NCBI GenBank assembly: GCA_019155205.2
Contig: JAHNZQ020003149.1
Location: 1,535,108 to 1,576,242 of the forward strand
Source: Gracilaria vermiculophylla
Lineage: Eukaryota > Rhodophyta > Florideophyceae > Gracilariales > Gracilariaceae
Direction of reading: 5' to 3'
DNA: 41,135 nt
Part shown: one piece after another, positions 1 through 9,744 of the stretch
How positions within the stretch are numbered: the stretch's first letter is position 1
Layout: every line of letters begins with the position of its first letter
Translations under genes and position numbers: made by a program
The notes under the pieces: generated by a model
Database searches by the model: none
Seen by the model: only the letters and a program-made list of their open reading frames with translations
Told to the model about the DNA's origin: nothing

Positions 1-33
1 TGTTCCAATGTTCGGTGGCGGTGCTGCTTCCAT
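1..33 (-). CDS. Possible 5' end of a gene leaving the left edge
   Basis: On the minus strand an ATG at 33 is followed by 11 open codons, reading M-E-A-A-P-P-P-N-I-G-T, up to the window edge. The start context is favourable: A at -3 and G at +4. The composition resembles the beginnings of the real genes here, and the ELO gene on the same strand ends far away at 2531, so a divergent or tandem neighbour is expected. Eleven codons are too few to name a product or to exclude chance. Confidence 0.3.
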   Translation of the reverse strand, partial: MEAAPPPNIGT

Positions 34-42
34 TCTGCCAGT

Positions 43-58
43 GACCCGGGCCCGGGTC
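43..58. repeat. 16-bp perfect GC-only palindrome
   Basis: GACCCGGGCCCGGGTC is its own reverse complement over all 16 bases. It lies 10 bp upstream of the candidate start codon at 33, so it would fall in the 5' UTR or core promoter of that gene. No specific binding factor can be named. Confidence 0.6.
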
Positions 59-363
59 GAGCTCGATGGCGATTCAACGTGCATTTGAAGCTGCACTGCG
101 AATGTCAGTTGACATCACGAATTTCTAAAACATGTGTTTATATTTAATTGGAATTAACGGCTCGCGCACGTCGCTGCGACACTCACGTACAGGTACAGTT
201 GATGCACTCGCACTGCGTGAGGGCGTCCGGAATGGGTTTTGTGTTACGAATCGCTTGTAGAAATGATGATGGATGTGCTTGTCCAAGTGCATGGTGCGCT
301 CCAATTGGCCCCACTGCGAGAGGATGCGCAACAGATGGAATCGTACGACGATTGGGAAAGTCC

Positions 364-377
364 CACGTGGTCACGTG
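364..377. promoter_or_regulatory. Pair of G-box cores
   Basis: Two CACGTG hexamers start 8 bp apart (364 and 372), about 330 bp upstream of the candidate minus-strand start at 33. CACGTG is the core recognised by many bHLH and bZIP factors in plants and algae. A close pair is less likely by chance than one copy, but function is inferred only from the motif. Confidence 0.3.
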
Positions 378-2530
378 TTGCATATTTGTGCTCACGCCAC
401 CGTTTGCTGGCCGAGATATTTTTTCCACTGCAAAACAACACTGCTGAAATTGCGCTAGTTGCGTACGGCACTCACCGCCGCCAAGGCTCATGTTTGCAGG
501 TTTCCAGTCCCGCCGCTGTAGAGCACGGGCAAACGTCACATTTGGTTTCAAAACATCGGCCGAGTTCTGTGAAAAGCGGTTGTGTTGGTGATGGTAACTA
601 ATAAATTGTTGTGGTGATAATGTTTGTATCTTGCGGGGTTGAACTCACCTTTGAGAAATCCACCGAAAAGGACGTTGATTGCGAAGGTTGTCTTTCAAAT
701 GGATGGTTGAATGATGTCCATTTTTCCACGGTAAAGTGCTTCAGCTACATGATACGGAGTATTCGGCCAGCCATGTATGCTGGATGCAGGGTGTTGACGT
801 ACAAAGGATGACACCGACCAATAGAACGACATTGGTTCGTGCGCGGGCGGTACTTCATTTCTCGCACAGATCTCGGCACTTGTTAAATATCAGTCCGGCA
901 GAGTTGCGTAGCTAAAGTAGCTCAGTCGGTTGCCGATCCCTTGAATTGTTAATTATCCGCAATGATCAGCAGCAATATCTCGAGCACCAGCTACTCGTGT
1001 TATCGTGATGTGGCTGTTTACTGAACCACGGACTCAATCGAGGGGAGAAAAATGAATGAGCAACTTGGATTCCTTTGTAATTGAAGAAAAATTTGGTCTT
1101 TCTCAAACGGGAGAATTAGCTATTGAGGTACAGTTCTTGCCTTGAAACCGAGCATGGCAAACCACGAGAAAGAAGAAGAAGAACAAGCTCTATACCATCG
1201 CACCATCGCAGTCAATTGCAGTCAGAAAGATTGTGATTTCCATCACGAGAATGCTGACTCTGACATTTTTCCTTCTTGCAGGCTTGATTTGCAACGGAAA
1301 CTCAACTCTGCATCAGACCATATATACAATCCTACCTCCATGCCCACATGCACTGTTCTCCACAGTATGTCAGGAACAATTATGTTTCGTTGTCTGTCAT
1401 GTTTTTACGTAGCATCTCTTACAAACGCACAAAAAGTGAGCGATTGTGTGTTGGTTGGCTTCAACCCTGCAGAGATGCTTGCAGCACAATGATTTCATTT
1501 CTTAATCACTCTGTGGACCCATCAATGAGGCCTTCTGAGTCGTTGGCAGTGTTTGGTCTCCGCGCAGATGTCGATAAGACCAGTAGTGATTTCCGTTGTG
1601 TGGCTCTTATCGATTGCGCAATGATTTATGTTGGTAATTTTTAACCAATGGAATCAGCCACCAATATCGAGGTTTACTTTATGGCTTTGTACTTCCGACG
1701 ACAGCCGGAAAAATAGGGTTCAAGCCTCTCCTCATGGAAGGAAACAGCAGTTGTACGTGAAAGGACGGCAATCTTTTCGGTTTAGAGGCAGAGTAGAATG
1801 CTAAGATAGGGCGACTTTAACGCGACCGAGAAAATATGGATGGATGGAAGGGCGCGACGCCCGAAGGGGTCCAAGGGTGCCCCCGAGAACAACGCCCAAT
1901 TTGAAAGCGCGGGTGACGAAAAATGTGCTTTCCGCAGACAAGTCCTTTAAGATACACGATTTTTGGAGCTAACTGAAATGGACAGACTTTTGCTCCAGGG
2001 AGGACAATCCAGGGCTGTGTTGGCGTGCTATGTTCAATTTCTGCGGCAGCTCGACAGGCGAAAGGTTTCGTCAAAGACGATAATCGCTGTCCCACTTTGG
2101 AAGAAGGTAAACAGCGATATGTTGCGATGCGGAAGAATGGATACAGCACACCTTTCACATGCATGTCGTCCACAAATCGAAAATAAACCCTCCAATGACT
2201 TCTTCCAGAGTGTCAAGGGCGTTCAAAATGCACCTAAATACCATTGAATGACTGAAGCGCTGACTCAGGAAATGAACAAGCACGATGGGGTTTCAGATTT
2301 ATCTCTGCAAACCCTGCAGCCCGCCCGGAACCAAAGATGGGGCTACCGCGAATGCTATGTGGAGTTGCCACTCACCCCGTAGGTGATAAAGCAAAGCAAT
2401 GCTGGACAGAATTCATCTTGCGATTAGCAAAAAACTAAGGGCGCGACCTGCGAAGCCGCAAGCTTTACTGATATGGATATGTTCACAATAAGCTTGACGT
2501 GTTCAAAATGAGATAAAGACATTCACTGCA

Positions 2531-3370
2531 TCAACAATTCTTTTTGGCATCTTGTGGAGCATCAATCTCCTTAGATGAATCAGGGGCGTCAGAATCGGAT
2601 GTTCTTTGCTCCATACGCGACTTCAACTTGCCCTTGTTGTAGCTCCTGACGTAAAAATCACTGAAGAGTTTGAAGAAACTCAAGCCCACAGCTTGACCAA
2701 AGAACCAACCTCTCATGCTACCAGAGCAACCCGTGGCAGAAAAGTAGAGAAACGGGTACGGCCAGGTTGCGGTGAGATCAATGATGAACTGCACAATCTG
2801 TGCCTGGGTGATGTACTTCTTCCACCACACCTTGACACCCATTGCAGCCATAGCGTAGTAATAATACATGGCAACGTGAACGGAGGAATTTGCCACAACC
2901 AGAATCCATTGGAGCACCATATTTGTAGACATGTACACATAAAACAACGGTAGGACCACACAGTGGTGATACACGTGAAGGAAATTGAGGGGACGCTTTT
3001 TCAACACCATGATGACAGTATCCAGCAACTCATAAAACTTGGACAAGTAGAAGATATACATCCACCATCCCATGCGCCCACGCATGGCACTTCCGGTGAG
3101 GTCGCACAGCACCTCCCTGGTGGGGTCATTCGAGGAGGTGAACCAAGTCTTCAAAACCTCCACAAACACGCCCATGCCCATGGCGACGGAAAGCGCACAC
3201 AGAAACACGTTGTGAATGACGGTGGGGACCTTGAGCGCGACAGGCGGCCTCGATCTCATGAACTTCTGCAACGAGAAAATAAGCGAAAGATAAACGACGA
3301 TGGCGCAAACCGGGTACACCACGGACGAAAACGGAGCAGTCCGCCATTCAAAACTGTGCGGAAAGTGCAT
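2531..3370 (-). CDS. ELO-family very-long-chain fatty acid elongase (3-ketoacyl-CoA synthase)
   Basis: This 279-residue protein is the condensing enzyme of ER fatty acid elongation: it joins malonyl-CoA to an acyl-CoA to give a 3-ketoacyl-CoA two carbons longer. Seen: the run K-F-Y-E-L-L-D-T around residues 111-118, the catalytic histidine box H-V-Y-H-H at 132-136, N-S-S-V-H-V-x-M-Y-Y-Y-Y around 161-172, and T-Q-A-Q-I-V-Q-F at 188-195. Several hydrophobic membrane spans are present. The tail is acidic and lysine-rich and ends in K-K-N-C, a dilysine KKXX-type ER retrieval signal. The length is normal for the family. The ATG at 3370 is the only sensible start, just before the first membrane span. 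Substrate preference (saturated versus polyunsaturated) cannot be decided. It lies 271 bp downstream of the ABC-F gene on the same strand. Confidence 0.95.
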   Translation of the reverse strand: MHFPHSFEWRTAPFSSVVYPVCAIVVYLSLIFSLQKFMRSRPPVALKVPTVIHNVFLCALSVAMGMGVFVEVLKTWFTSSNDPTREVLCDLTGSAMRGRMGWWMYIFYLSKFYELLDTVIMVLKKRPLNFLHVYHHCVVLPLFYVYMSTNMVLQWILVVANSSVHVAMYYYYAMAAMGVKVWWKKYITQAQIVQFIIDLTATWPYPFLYFSATGCSGSMRGWFFGQAVGLSFFKLFSDFYVRSYNKGKLKSRMEQRTSDSDAPDSSKEIDAPQDAKKNC

Positions 3371-3641
3371 CGCGAGTGCGGAGGTGAACAGAAGCGAGCA
3401 AGGCGGCTAGCAGCACTCCGCGCCAACGAACGTTGAGTGCGCGTCCTCGGCGTGGAGGCTCGCACCAAAGACGCGACTAGTCGCGCGCATGCACAGTCGC
3501 AAGCGGTCAACGCCCACGCAATGAACGGCGGGCACGGGCCCGCGCAATCGGCGCGACGCGGCGCACACGCGCCATAACAGCGCACTGTATGCATCCACAG
3601 GGAGGTGCGAGTGTAAGCCGGCAACTTACAGTCCCAAACCT

Positions 3642-5882
3642 TCAGTCGGCGCCAATCTCGGCCAGCTGCATCCAGCGCTCGGTCTTGTGATCGATTTGGC
3701 GCTCCACGGCCGCCAGCTCCTCGCTCCATGCCACCAGCGCTTCGTAGTCGGCTGCGGCGTTGGTCGCCACCAAGTGCGTCAGCTGCGCGTGTCTGTCGTT
3801 GAGCCCGTCGATCTCGCCCTCGAGGCCCTCGAACTCGCGCCGCTCCTTGTAGCTCAGCCGCCGCGTCGCCGCCTGGCGCCCCCTGTCCACCGCCTCTTCC
3901 GCGTCGCCGCCCTTCTTCCGCTGCTTCCTTTCGTCAAGCTCCACCTGCCGCTTGGCCTCCAAGTAATCGGTGAACTTTCCTTCCACCACCGTCACTTGCC
4001 CGTCGCCTTCGAATACCAGCAGATGGTCCACCAGCCTGTCCAGCATGAATCGGTCATGCGAGCAAATCACCAACACGCCGCTGTACTCCGCCAGCAGCTC
4101 CTCCAGCATCGTCAGCGTGTTCAGGTCGAGGTCATTTGACACCTCATCCAGCAGCAAAAAGTTTGCATTCTGCAGCAGCAGAGCAATCAGCTGCAGCCGC
4201 CGTTTCTCCCCGCCCGACAGCGAGCACACAAAGTTGTAGTGCTTCTCGCGTCCAAACCCAAAGTGCTCCAGCAGCGACGTCGCTTCCATGCGCGCGAGCG
4301 GATTCGTGTTCTCCGCTCTTCGCTTTGGCATTCGTACGGTCGCGCTCACGCTCAGTTGCTCAATCTCACTGTCCAGCTTCCGTTCTGCATCCTCAGCAGA
4401 CACTCGGTCTCCACGACTACGCTGTCTGGGCGACGCTGCTTGTTCCAAATCGCCGCATTCGGCGAGCAGCTCCTTGACGTAGTCCGCCACTCGCATTTGC
4501 GACCAGTCCTCTCCTTTCAGAGCCGATTTCGACGCGTCCGCCAGCCGTTTAGAGATTTCCTCGCCCTCTTGATCAAAATGGCCGAACGAAACTGTGTCTC
4601 CCACGTGAATCGCGCCGCTTTCCGGCTCTATTTTTCCGAGCAGCAGCTCGATGAAGGAGCTCTTTCCCACCCCATTGCCGCCCACAATGCCCAGCCGTTC
4701 GCCCCTCTGAAAAGTGTAGCTGAAGTCCTCTAGTATGAGCTTTTCTCCTCGTCTCAAGCACACGTTCTCCAGTTCAACAACGTCTGTGCCCAATCTCGAC
4801 GTCGTAGTTTTCAAATCTTTCACGGCTGCAGTTCTTAGTCGGTTCTTTCGCGTTTTCAACTGCTCCTGCATTTTCAACACCTCTGCAATGCGCGCCTTGG
4901 ACTTGGACCCCCTGGCCTTCGGCTGCCGTTTCATCCACTCCAACTCCTTCTTGTACGCCTTGGCCAAATCCACCACCAACTTTTGCTCGCGTTGAAGCGA
5001 GTTGGACTTGTCCTCTAGAAAGGAATCATACCCAGCGCCATATTTAAACAACTGCCCTTCCAGCTCCCAGATGCCCGACACGCAAACGCGATCCACAAAC
5101 CATCTGTCATGTGATATGGCGAGCACGGTGATAGACGGGTCTGACAACACCTCTTCCACAAACTGCACAGCGTCAATGGAAAGGTGGTTGGTGACCTCAT
5201 CCAGTAGCAGAACATCAGGCTTGGCAACCAAGGCGGCAGCGATGGCAATACGTCGTTTCTGTCCTCCAGAAAGATTCGAAAGCGGAACATCAAACGGCAC
5301 TTGTAGCTTGGTGAGCGCAGAATTCATATAACTGTCCATTTCCCAAGCGCCAGACGTCTGGTCCATGTTGGCGGTCGCGTCCGCAAGCTCTTTCAGAGCA
5401 GCATCGTCCGCGGAGCGCTGCGCCGCTGCGGTGGCCGACGCGTAGCGCAGCGCAGCGCGAACAGCGCCATTGTTGGTGTGCCGCGCCGCAAGCATCATGA
5501 GCGCATGCAGCGCGTTGTCAGCGCGCACCTGAGGCAAGTGCTGGCTCACGTACGCGAGACTGGCGCCGCGGCGCAGGGTGACGGTGCCTCTGTCGGGCTG
5601 CGATACGCCCGCCAAGACGGAAAGCAGGGTGGACTTGCCCACGCCGCTGCGCCCCAGCAGGGCGAGCTTAGCGCCGGCGGGAACGTCGAGCGATAGATCC
5701 GCGAACTGCGTTGTGCGTCCGTCGTGAGACTTGGTGAGATTGGTTGCCCATAGAATGCGCTCCGCCTGCATTGAGGGGCGATGATGACGGCCGCATTTCC
5801 GGACAGTACGAACGCGGCTGCGGCGGAGACATGGCGGCGCAAGGAAGGCAGCGTGGTGCGGCTGTGGCACGAAGATGGGCAT
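3642..5882 (-). CDS. ABC-F family ATPase (Uup-like), probably plastid-targeted
   Basis: A soluble protein with two ATP-binding cassettes and no membrane domain. ABC-F proteins bind the ribosomal E site and help translation; Uup-type members also act on nucleic acid structures. Residues counted from the ATG at 5882 (746 aa): Walker A G-R-S-G-V-G-K-S-T at about 77-85, signature L-S-G-G-Q at 204-208, Walker B L-L-L-D-E at 225-229; second cassette G-G-N-G-V-G-K-S-S at 401-409, L-S-G-G-E at 555-559, L-L-L-D-E at 576-580. The linker has the basic R-Q-P-K-A-R-G-S-K-S-K run and the C-terminus is a charged coiled coil, as in Uup. A 37-residue basic leader precedes a second ATG at 5771 (M-Q-A-E-R); it begins M-P-I-F-V-P, compatible with a red-algal transit peptide, which is why I chose the longer form. 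The second cassette has an extra, charged stretch between Q-loop and signature. Confidence 0.92.
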   Translation of the reverse strand: MPIFVPQPHHAAFLAPPCLRRSRVRTVRKCGRHHRPSMQAERILWATNLTKSHDGRTTQFADLSLDVPAGAKLALLGRSGVGKSTLLSVLAGVSQPDRGTVTLRRGASLAYVSQHLPQVRADNALHALMMLAARHTNNGAVRAALRYASATAAAQRSADDAALKELADATANMDQTSGAWEMDSYMNSALTKLQVPFDVPLSNLSGGQKRRIAIAAALVAKPDVLLLDEVTNHLSIDAVQFVEEVLSDPSITVLAISHDRWFVDRVCVSGIWELEGQLFKYGAGYDSFLEDKSNSLQREQKLVVDLAKAYKKELEWMKRQPKARGSKSKARIAEVLKMQEQLKTRKNRLRTAAVKDLKTTTSRLGTDVVELENVCLRRGEKLILEDFSYTFQRGERLGIVGGNGVGKSSFIELLLGKIEPESGAIHVGDTVSFGHFDQEGEEISKRLADASKSALKGEDWSQMRVADYVKELLAECGDLEQAASPRQRSRGDRVSAEDAERKLDSEIEQLSVSATVRMPKRRAENTNPLARMEATSLLEHFGFGREKHYNFVCSLSGGEKRRLQLIALLLQNANFLLLDEVSNDLDLNTLTMLEELLAEYSGVLVICSHDRFMLDRLVDHLLVFEGDGQVTVVEGKFTDYLEAKRQVELDERKQRKKGGDAEEAVDRGRQAATRRLSYKERREFEGLEGEIDGLNDRHAQLTHLVATNAAADYEALVAWSEELAAVERQIDHKTERWMQLAEIGAD

Positions 5883-6075
5883 TTCAGGAGTTGTGTGAGT
5901 GGATGAGCGCAAAGGCGTGACGCTCTGAGATGCAGTCCCACTCGTCAGCTGAGAAGAGCTGTGTGGCGGTTTGGTTTTACTGGTAGAGAGAGTGGCGGAA
6001 CAAGCTGCAGCTGCTGGTCGACATTATAATTGATTCTGGGCGCTTTTTGGGCATTTTTTAATCTACATTAATCGT

Positions 6076-6831
6076 TTAAGAAGGCGGCGCAAACATGGAC
6101 GGGTCGAACACATTAAAGCCCGACCGGTCAAAGAAGTAATTACAACGCGTATGGTCCACCTTTACAAAGTCGACGTTGACGTCGTATCCCCTGCACTTGA
6201 GGACCATTTTCATGAGATACAGAACAAACGACCTCCACTTGAGCGTTCTGACCAGGATATAGAAGCCAGGAGCGGCTCCGCCGCGCGGAACTTGACTGCA
6301 CTGGTACACAGCGGCAGAGATGTAGCCGATGCCCGGAAGTCCCAGCAACGCCGCGACGCTGTATCGTCCCGGATTGAAAGTGTCTCTAGGATTCGTCGGA
6401 AACAACACAGAAAGCTTTCCGGAAGCGGTTGTGTTCGGTCGCTGAGAAGCCACGGCTCGCACGCAGGATGGAATGCCACCCGGCCTCCTCACGGCGCAGT
6501 TGAGCACGTCGATAGTGCCTTGCTCGTTGAGAGTGTAATTTGCAGTGGTGCAGGGGTCGGATGAGAATTGGTTGGCGCTGCCTGAAGTGTACGCCGCGAA
6601 CCAGGTGCCCTGGTAGAGCGGAAGCTCGACTGGAACCACAGGCGGATCGCTGCAGAACTCTTTCCGCGGCGGATTCTTTTCAACGGCGGAGCATGTACGG
6701 GGCACGTTCGGATTCTCTGCGGAAAGAGAGGTAGCGTATTTGCGAACATAGTCTGCGAAAAGTGAAGTAGCGTAACTGTGAGCGTGGCTGTGCGCCAGAA
6801 GCAGTGCAACTGCGAACGCGACGAGCTTCAT
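6076..6831 (-). CDS. Secreted lipocalin (apolipoprotein D / Blc-like)
   Basis: A 251-residue protein with a hydrophobic signal peptide (about residues 1-19, cleavage near H-A-H-S). The lipocalin signature follows: Y-Q-G-T-W-F-A-A-Y (73-81), strands including G-K-L-S-V-L-F-P and G-R-Y-S-V-A-A-L (155-162), and the Y-I-S-A-A-V-Y-Q-C run (170-178). Several cysteines could form disulfides. Lipocalins bind small hydrophobic ligands; algal and plant members are tied to lipid or oxidative stress, but the ligand cannot be read here. Between the signal peptide and the barrel, Y-A-T-S-L occurs twice in 16 residues, a small internal duplication. The gene ends 193 bp upstream of the ABC-F start on the same strand. 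Start codon at 6831. Confidence 0.85.
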   Translation of the reverse strand: MKLVAFAVALLLAHSHAHSYATSLFADYVRKYATSLSAENPNVPRTCSAVEKNPPRKEFCSDPPVVPVELPLYQGTWFAAYTSGSANQFSSDPCTTANYTLNEQGTIDVLNCAVRRPGGIPSCVRAVASQRPNTTASGKLSVLFPTNPRDTFNPGRYSVAALLGLPGIGYISAAVYQCSQVPRGGAAPGFYILVRTLKWRSFVLYLMKMVLKCRGYDVNVDFVKVDHTRCNYFFDRSGFNVFDPSMFAPPS

Positions 6832-6901
6832 TTTCGGATTGTCAGTCCGTCGACCGCGGGCTACGCGTGTCGAGAGCAGGTGGACGCAGCGTGCAGCGCA
6901 G

Positions 6902-6947
6902 CTTTTAAAGCGCGCAGCAGCCGTTGCGCCGGTTTCTCACGTGAGAA
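6902..6947 (-). promoter_or_regulatory. Candidate lipocalin promoter: TATA-like box and G-box palindrome
   Basis: Read on the minus strand, a TTTAAAAG TATA-like element lies at about 6902-6909, some 72 bp before the lipocalin ATG. About 25 bp further upstream is TTCTCACGTGAGAA (6934-6947), a perfect 14-bp palindrome centred on CACGTG. Order and spacing suit a core promoter with an upstream bHLH or bZIP site. There is no transcript evidence. Confidence 0.4.
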
Positions 6948-7798
6948 GGACGTGAGCGCGGGCAAATCGTCATGTGTGCCGAAACTGACCGTTGAAGTGG
7001 GCCGCGAACCAGACACAACCACGCCCGAGTTTGGACCGGGGCGGGCGAGGCACCTGGCCATGCACGCGCCATTCTGCGGCGAACTGGCGTCCAAAGCGGT
7101 GGACACAGTGGCGCAGACGCAATCGTACATCCGCCTGTCAGTCGATCACAGCTCGTGAACCAAATGATGACGGTGGCGCCATGGCGAGTGTTCCTGGCCA
7201 CGCGCGCAGAGGAGGCTCGACGTGCATGCTTGCAGATTAACGCAAGATTTGCAGAGCAGTGCCGCTTACAGAACCCGTTCTGTGCAGCGTTTATAAAACC
7301 ATCTGTAAAGTAAATGTATATTTTATACGCATCGAATAAATACAGAACTACCTGCGCGTCGCCACTGTATCCTGCTTAGCCCTCCTCGATCACATGCACA
7401 TCCCTGTGCGTGCACAAGCATGTTCATCCGCGTCACTTCTAGAGCTCCGCACCTCTGCACGAAGAGTACTGCGACCACTATGCTCAGTACTGTGCTGCAG
7501 GACAACCACAGCTGTAGATACACGCATTACATAGGCACAACATTCCTGCACATACATCCGCCAGCCTTTTCTGCTCTTCTAGGTGTTCAACTCTGGGCAG
7601 CAATCAGCAGCGGCTATCGACGTGTATGCCTTCAACGCGTCAGAGCGTTGCGCAGCTAGCTACACATCCTCCCCTTCTACGCAGCAGTCCGTTTGAACAC
7701 AATTGTCGCCGTGCATCGCAATGCATGGCGCATTCAACTCGCCTACATAAACTCGAACTCATCTCGAAAACAAGCGCCAACCTCATCAGCACGTTGAA
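6948..7798. other. Intergenic region between lipocalin promoter and coiled-coil gene
   Basis: About 850 bp containing the upstream flank of the lipocalin gene and the 3' flank of the next minus-strand gene. Short frames on both strands overlap and carry no recognisable motif. A TATA-like TTTATAAAA occurs near 7290 on the plus strand but has no gene behind it. I see no RNA gene or repeat. Confidence 0.55.
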
Positions 7799-8305
7799 TC
7801 ACAATAGAGCCTCGTACGCCATGAGGTGCGGCGAGTCCTGGGGGAACGACACATCCTTCCACTCTTCGCCCCAGGTCTCCATGCCACATGTCTCCGCGCC
7901 CCACCCGGAGCCATCGTCTTCCTCGTCAGAGAGCCACTCTAAATCGTACACCAGTGGCTTCAGCTGCTGCAACTTGTCCTGCAATCGGTCCAGCTTCCGC
8001 TTCGCATGCTCAGCTGACTGCTTTGCAAGGCGCTTTTGTTGTTTGGCTCTGCGCAGATTCCTTTGTAATCGTTTGACCTTCTTCGCATTTGCTTCTTTTG
8101 CTTTGTCTGATTGAAGTGCATTGTGCACCTCTAAGAAGGCCTTGGCGTGCTGGATCAAACCCTGCAGTGCGTCTCGTGCCTCCCAAAGCTCAGCCCGCTC
8201 TACGTGTTCTTCTCCCTCATTCAAGCGCAGATTGGTATAAGCCAGTTTGTTCTCCGCGTGCGCCAGCGCTTCATCAAAGAACTCCCTTTCTATCGAGTGA
8301 TTCAT
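7799..8305 (-). CDS. Orphan coiled-coil protein
   Basis: I do not recognise this 168-residue protein. It starts M-N-H-S-I-E-R-E-F-F and is mostly helical: a glutamate-rich helix (about 5-60), then a strongly basic Lys/Arg/Gln-rich coiled coil (about 65-120), then an acidic tail with W-L-S-D-E-E-D-D and W-G-E-E-W. Opposite charges in helix and tail suggest intramolecular folding or partner binding. The frame stays open 67 codons upstream, with a further ATG at 8506, but that stretch is low-quality and serine/proline-rich, so the internal ATG is preferred. No membrane segment or signal peptide. It is head to head, 1.4 kb away, with another coiled-coil gene at 9745. Confidence 0.7.
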   Translation of the reverse strand: MNHSIEREFFDEALAHAENKLAYTNLRLNEGEEHVERAELWEARDALQGLIQHAKAFLEVHNALQSDKAKEANAKKVKRLQRNLRRAKQQKRLAKQSAEHAKRKLDRLQDKLQQLKPLVYDLEWLSDEEDDGSGWGAETCGMETWGEEWKDVSFPQDSPHLMAYEALL

Positions 8306-9744
8306 GGTCAGTGAGCACGAAAAAGGGACTATTGGACGGAGCGGAATGGTGAAAGTATTGATGAGAGCGGGCGAAAAGTGCGCGCTTGTCTGTGTTGCCT
8401 CGGAAGTGGCTCGGTGGGCGGAGGATGACGGTGGCGTGAACAGGCAACTTGCGCTGATTACCCGTAGCTTAAGTACTGTTTCGAGAGCGGCGGTAAAACG
8501 GTCCATAGCCCCCTCGCCGCGTGTGATTGCGGCCTACGGCAGGTGGAAGTTTGACCGCGATGGTGCGTGGGTGTGCCCCGAACAAAGTACCCAGAAATGG
8601 AAGGGCATGCATTCGTGACGTGGCTTGCCCTACAGCCAGCATTGCGCAAATCATTGGAATCGCCAGCGCCATTCGCGAAGGCGGTGGTACATGGATAACG
8701 CATACACGATGCTGAATGAACGATTCGCGATGGGCGTTGTTGAAGTCGAATGGCTTGAAGCTGGTTGAACAGTGTCTTTGGATGGTGATGCGCAAATCAT
8801 GGCTGAAAGCGAGGGCGTGGAATGGGCCAAGGCGCCAACCTGTTGGAGGCTAGGCTGCGGAGGCGTTTGACTGGTGGCTGGGGCCCGCGCTGGAGTGCAA
8901 AGGGTAACTTTCTGTGTGGAAGAGACAGTTGCCGAGAGCGGAAAGCACCCCCCACAGGTGGATGAAGGCAATGACTGGCATATCTAAATGGTGGAATGAG
9001 TGAAGGTGAGCTGCCGCAGTGTGAATTAGGTGCTGTTTGTGAGTGATTCGTTCTAGAAGAGCCGTCGCCTACAGGCAGAGAGGAGAGATAGACGGATCCT
9101 ACGGTAAGTGGCAATCTATGGACAGTGCTGCTGCAACGAATGCCATCTAGGTGGTCGTAAGTGATGGGCAACAGAGACACCTGCTGAGCAGGTCGGTTGT
9201 GGGTACCTTGGCAGTCGGGACAATCATACGATGCGCCCCTCCGGACCCTCGAGTCCGGGAGCGCCTGGTGGGAGCAGTTCCACCTCCGCTCAAACACACG
9301 CTTTGTTTGCGACGAGCCGCCGCGCACAGGCAGCGGTGATTGGATGCCCCTCCCCCCGCGATCGCGAAAACTGGCGCTCCCGTGCGCTGCCGATGACTCA
9401 TCAACGCATCGAAACAAACATCCAATACAACGCAAACACGTGGCCACGACGCGGCGGACACCCGATCAACTCACGGCGCGTACAGCGGCGCAGCTGCTGC
9501 CGTTACGCGGCTACGTTTTAGACAAGTCGCGTAACGGATCTCGAGTGCGCAATGCCCCGCCAAAACGGGCCAGAGCGCCCGGCGATCGCTGCTGCGCTGC
9601 AAGGTGGCCGTTCCGTTCCGCCTCGACTTGACTAAAATGTTTCGCTGCCGCTTCCCCGGCTGTGCGCCCCGCCCCGTCACGTAGCGCCATTGGCTTGTGG
9701 TCCGTCTCCGTCTCTCTCGGCGTCGTCATCCCCAAGCACTCACC
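8306..9744. other. Intergenic region between two divergent coiled-coil genes
   Basis: This 1.4-kb spacer contains the promoters of the two head-to-head coiled-coil genes. A minus-strand frame at 8797-9465 is open for over 200 codons but has no ATG anywhere and no family resemblance, so it is not called. A CACGTG core lies at 9436-9441. The 200 bp before 9745 are GC-rich and pyrimidine-rich with many TCTC and CGTC runs, like a 5' UTR. Confidence 0.5.

Larger units (their letters stand above)
34..2530. other. Intergenic region, no convincing gene
   Basis: This 2.5-kb stretch separates the candidate left-edge gene from the 3' end of the ELO gene. Open frames are short, overlap on both strands and resemble no family I know. 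The longest, near 1154-1492, is about 110 codons with no recognisable motif. Two CACGTG boxes lie at 364-369 and 372-377. A tRNA A-box look-alike occurs near 919-930, without a B-box. Confidence 0.6.

Noticed and set aside
912..990. tRNA-like A-box (TAGCTCAGTCGG)
   Set aside because: No B-box (GGTTCGANTCC) follows within a plausible distance and no acceptor stem pairs.
1710..1735. B-box-like GGTTCAAGCCT
   Set aside because: The last base deviates, no A-box lies upstream and no cloverleaf can be drawn.
8797..9465. Minus-strand open frame of more than 200 codons
   Set aside because: It contains no ATG at all, has no family resemblance and lies in the promoter spacer of two divergent genes; the open length reflects base composition.
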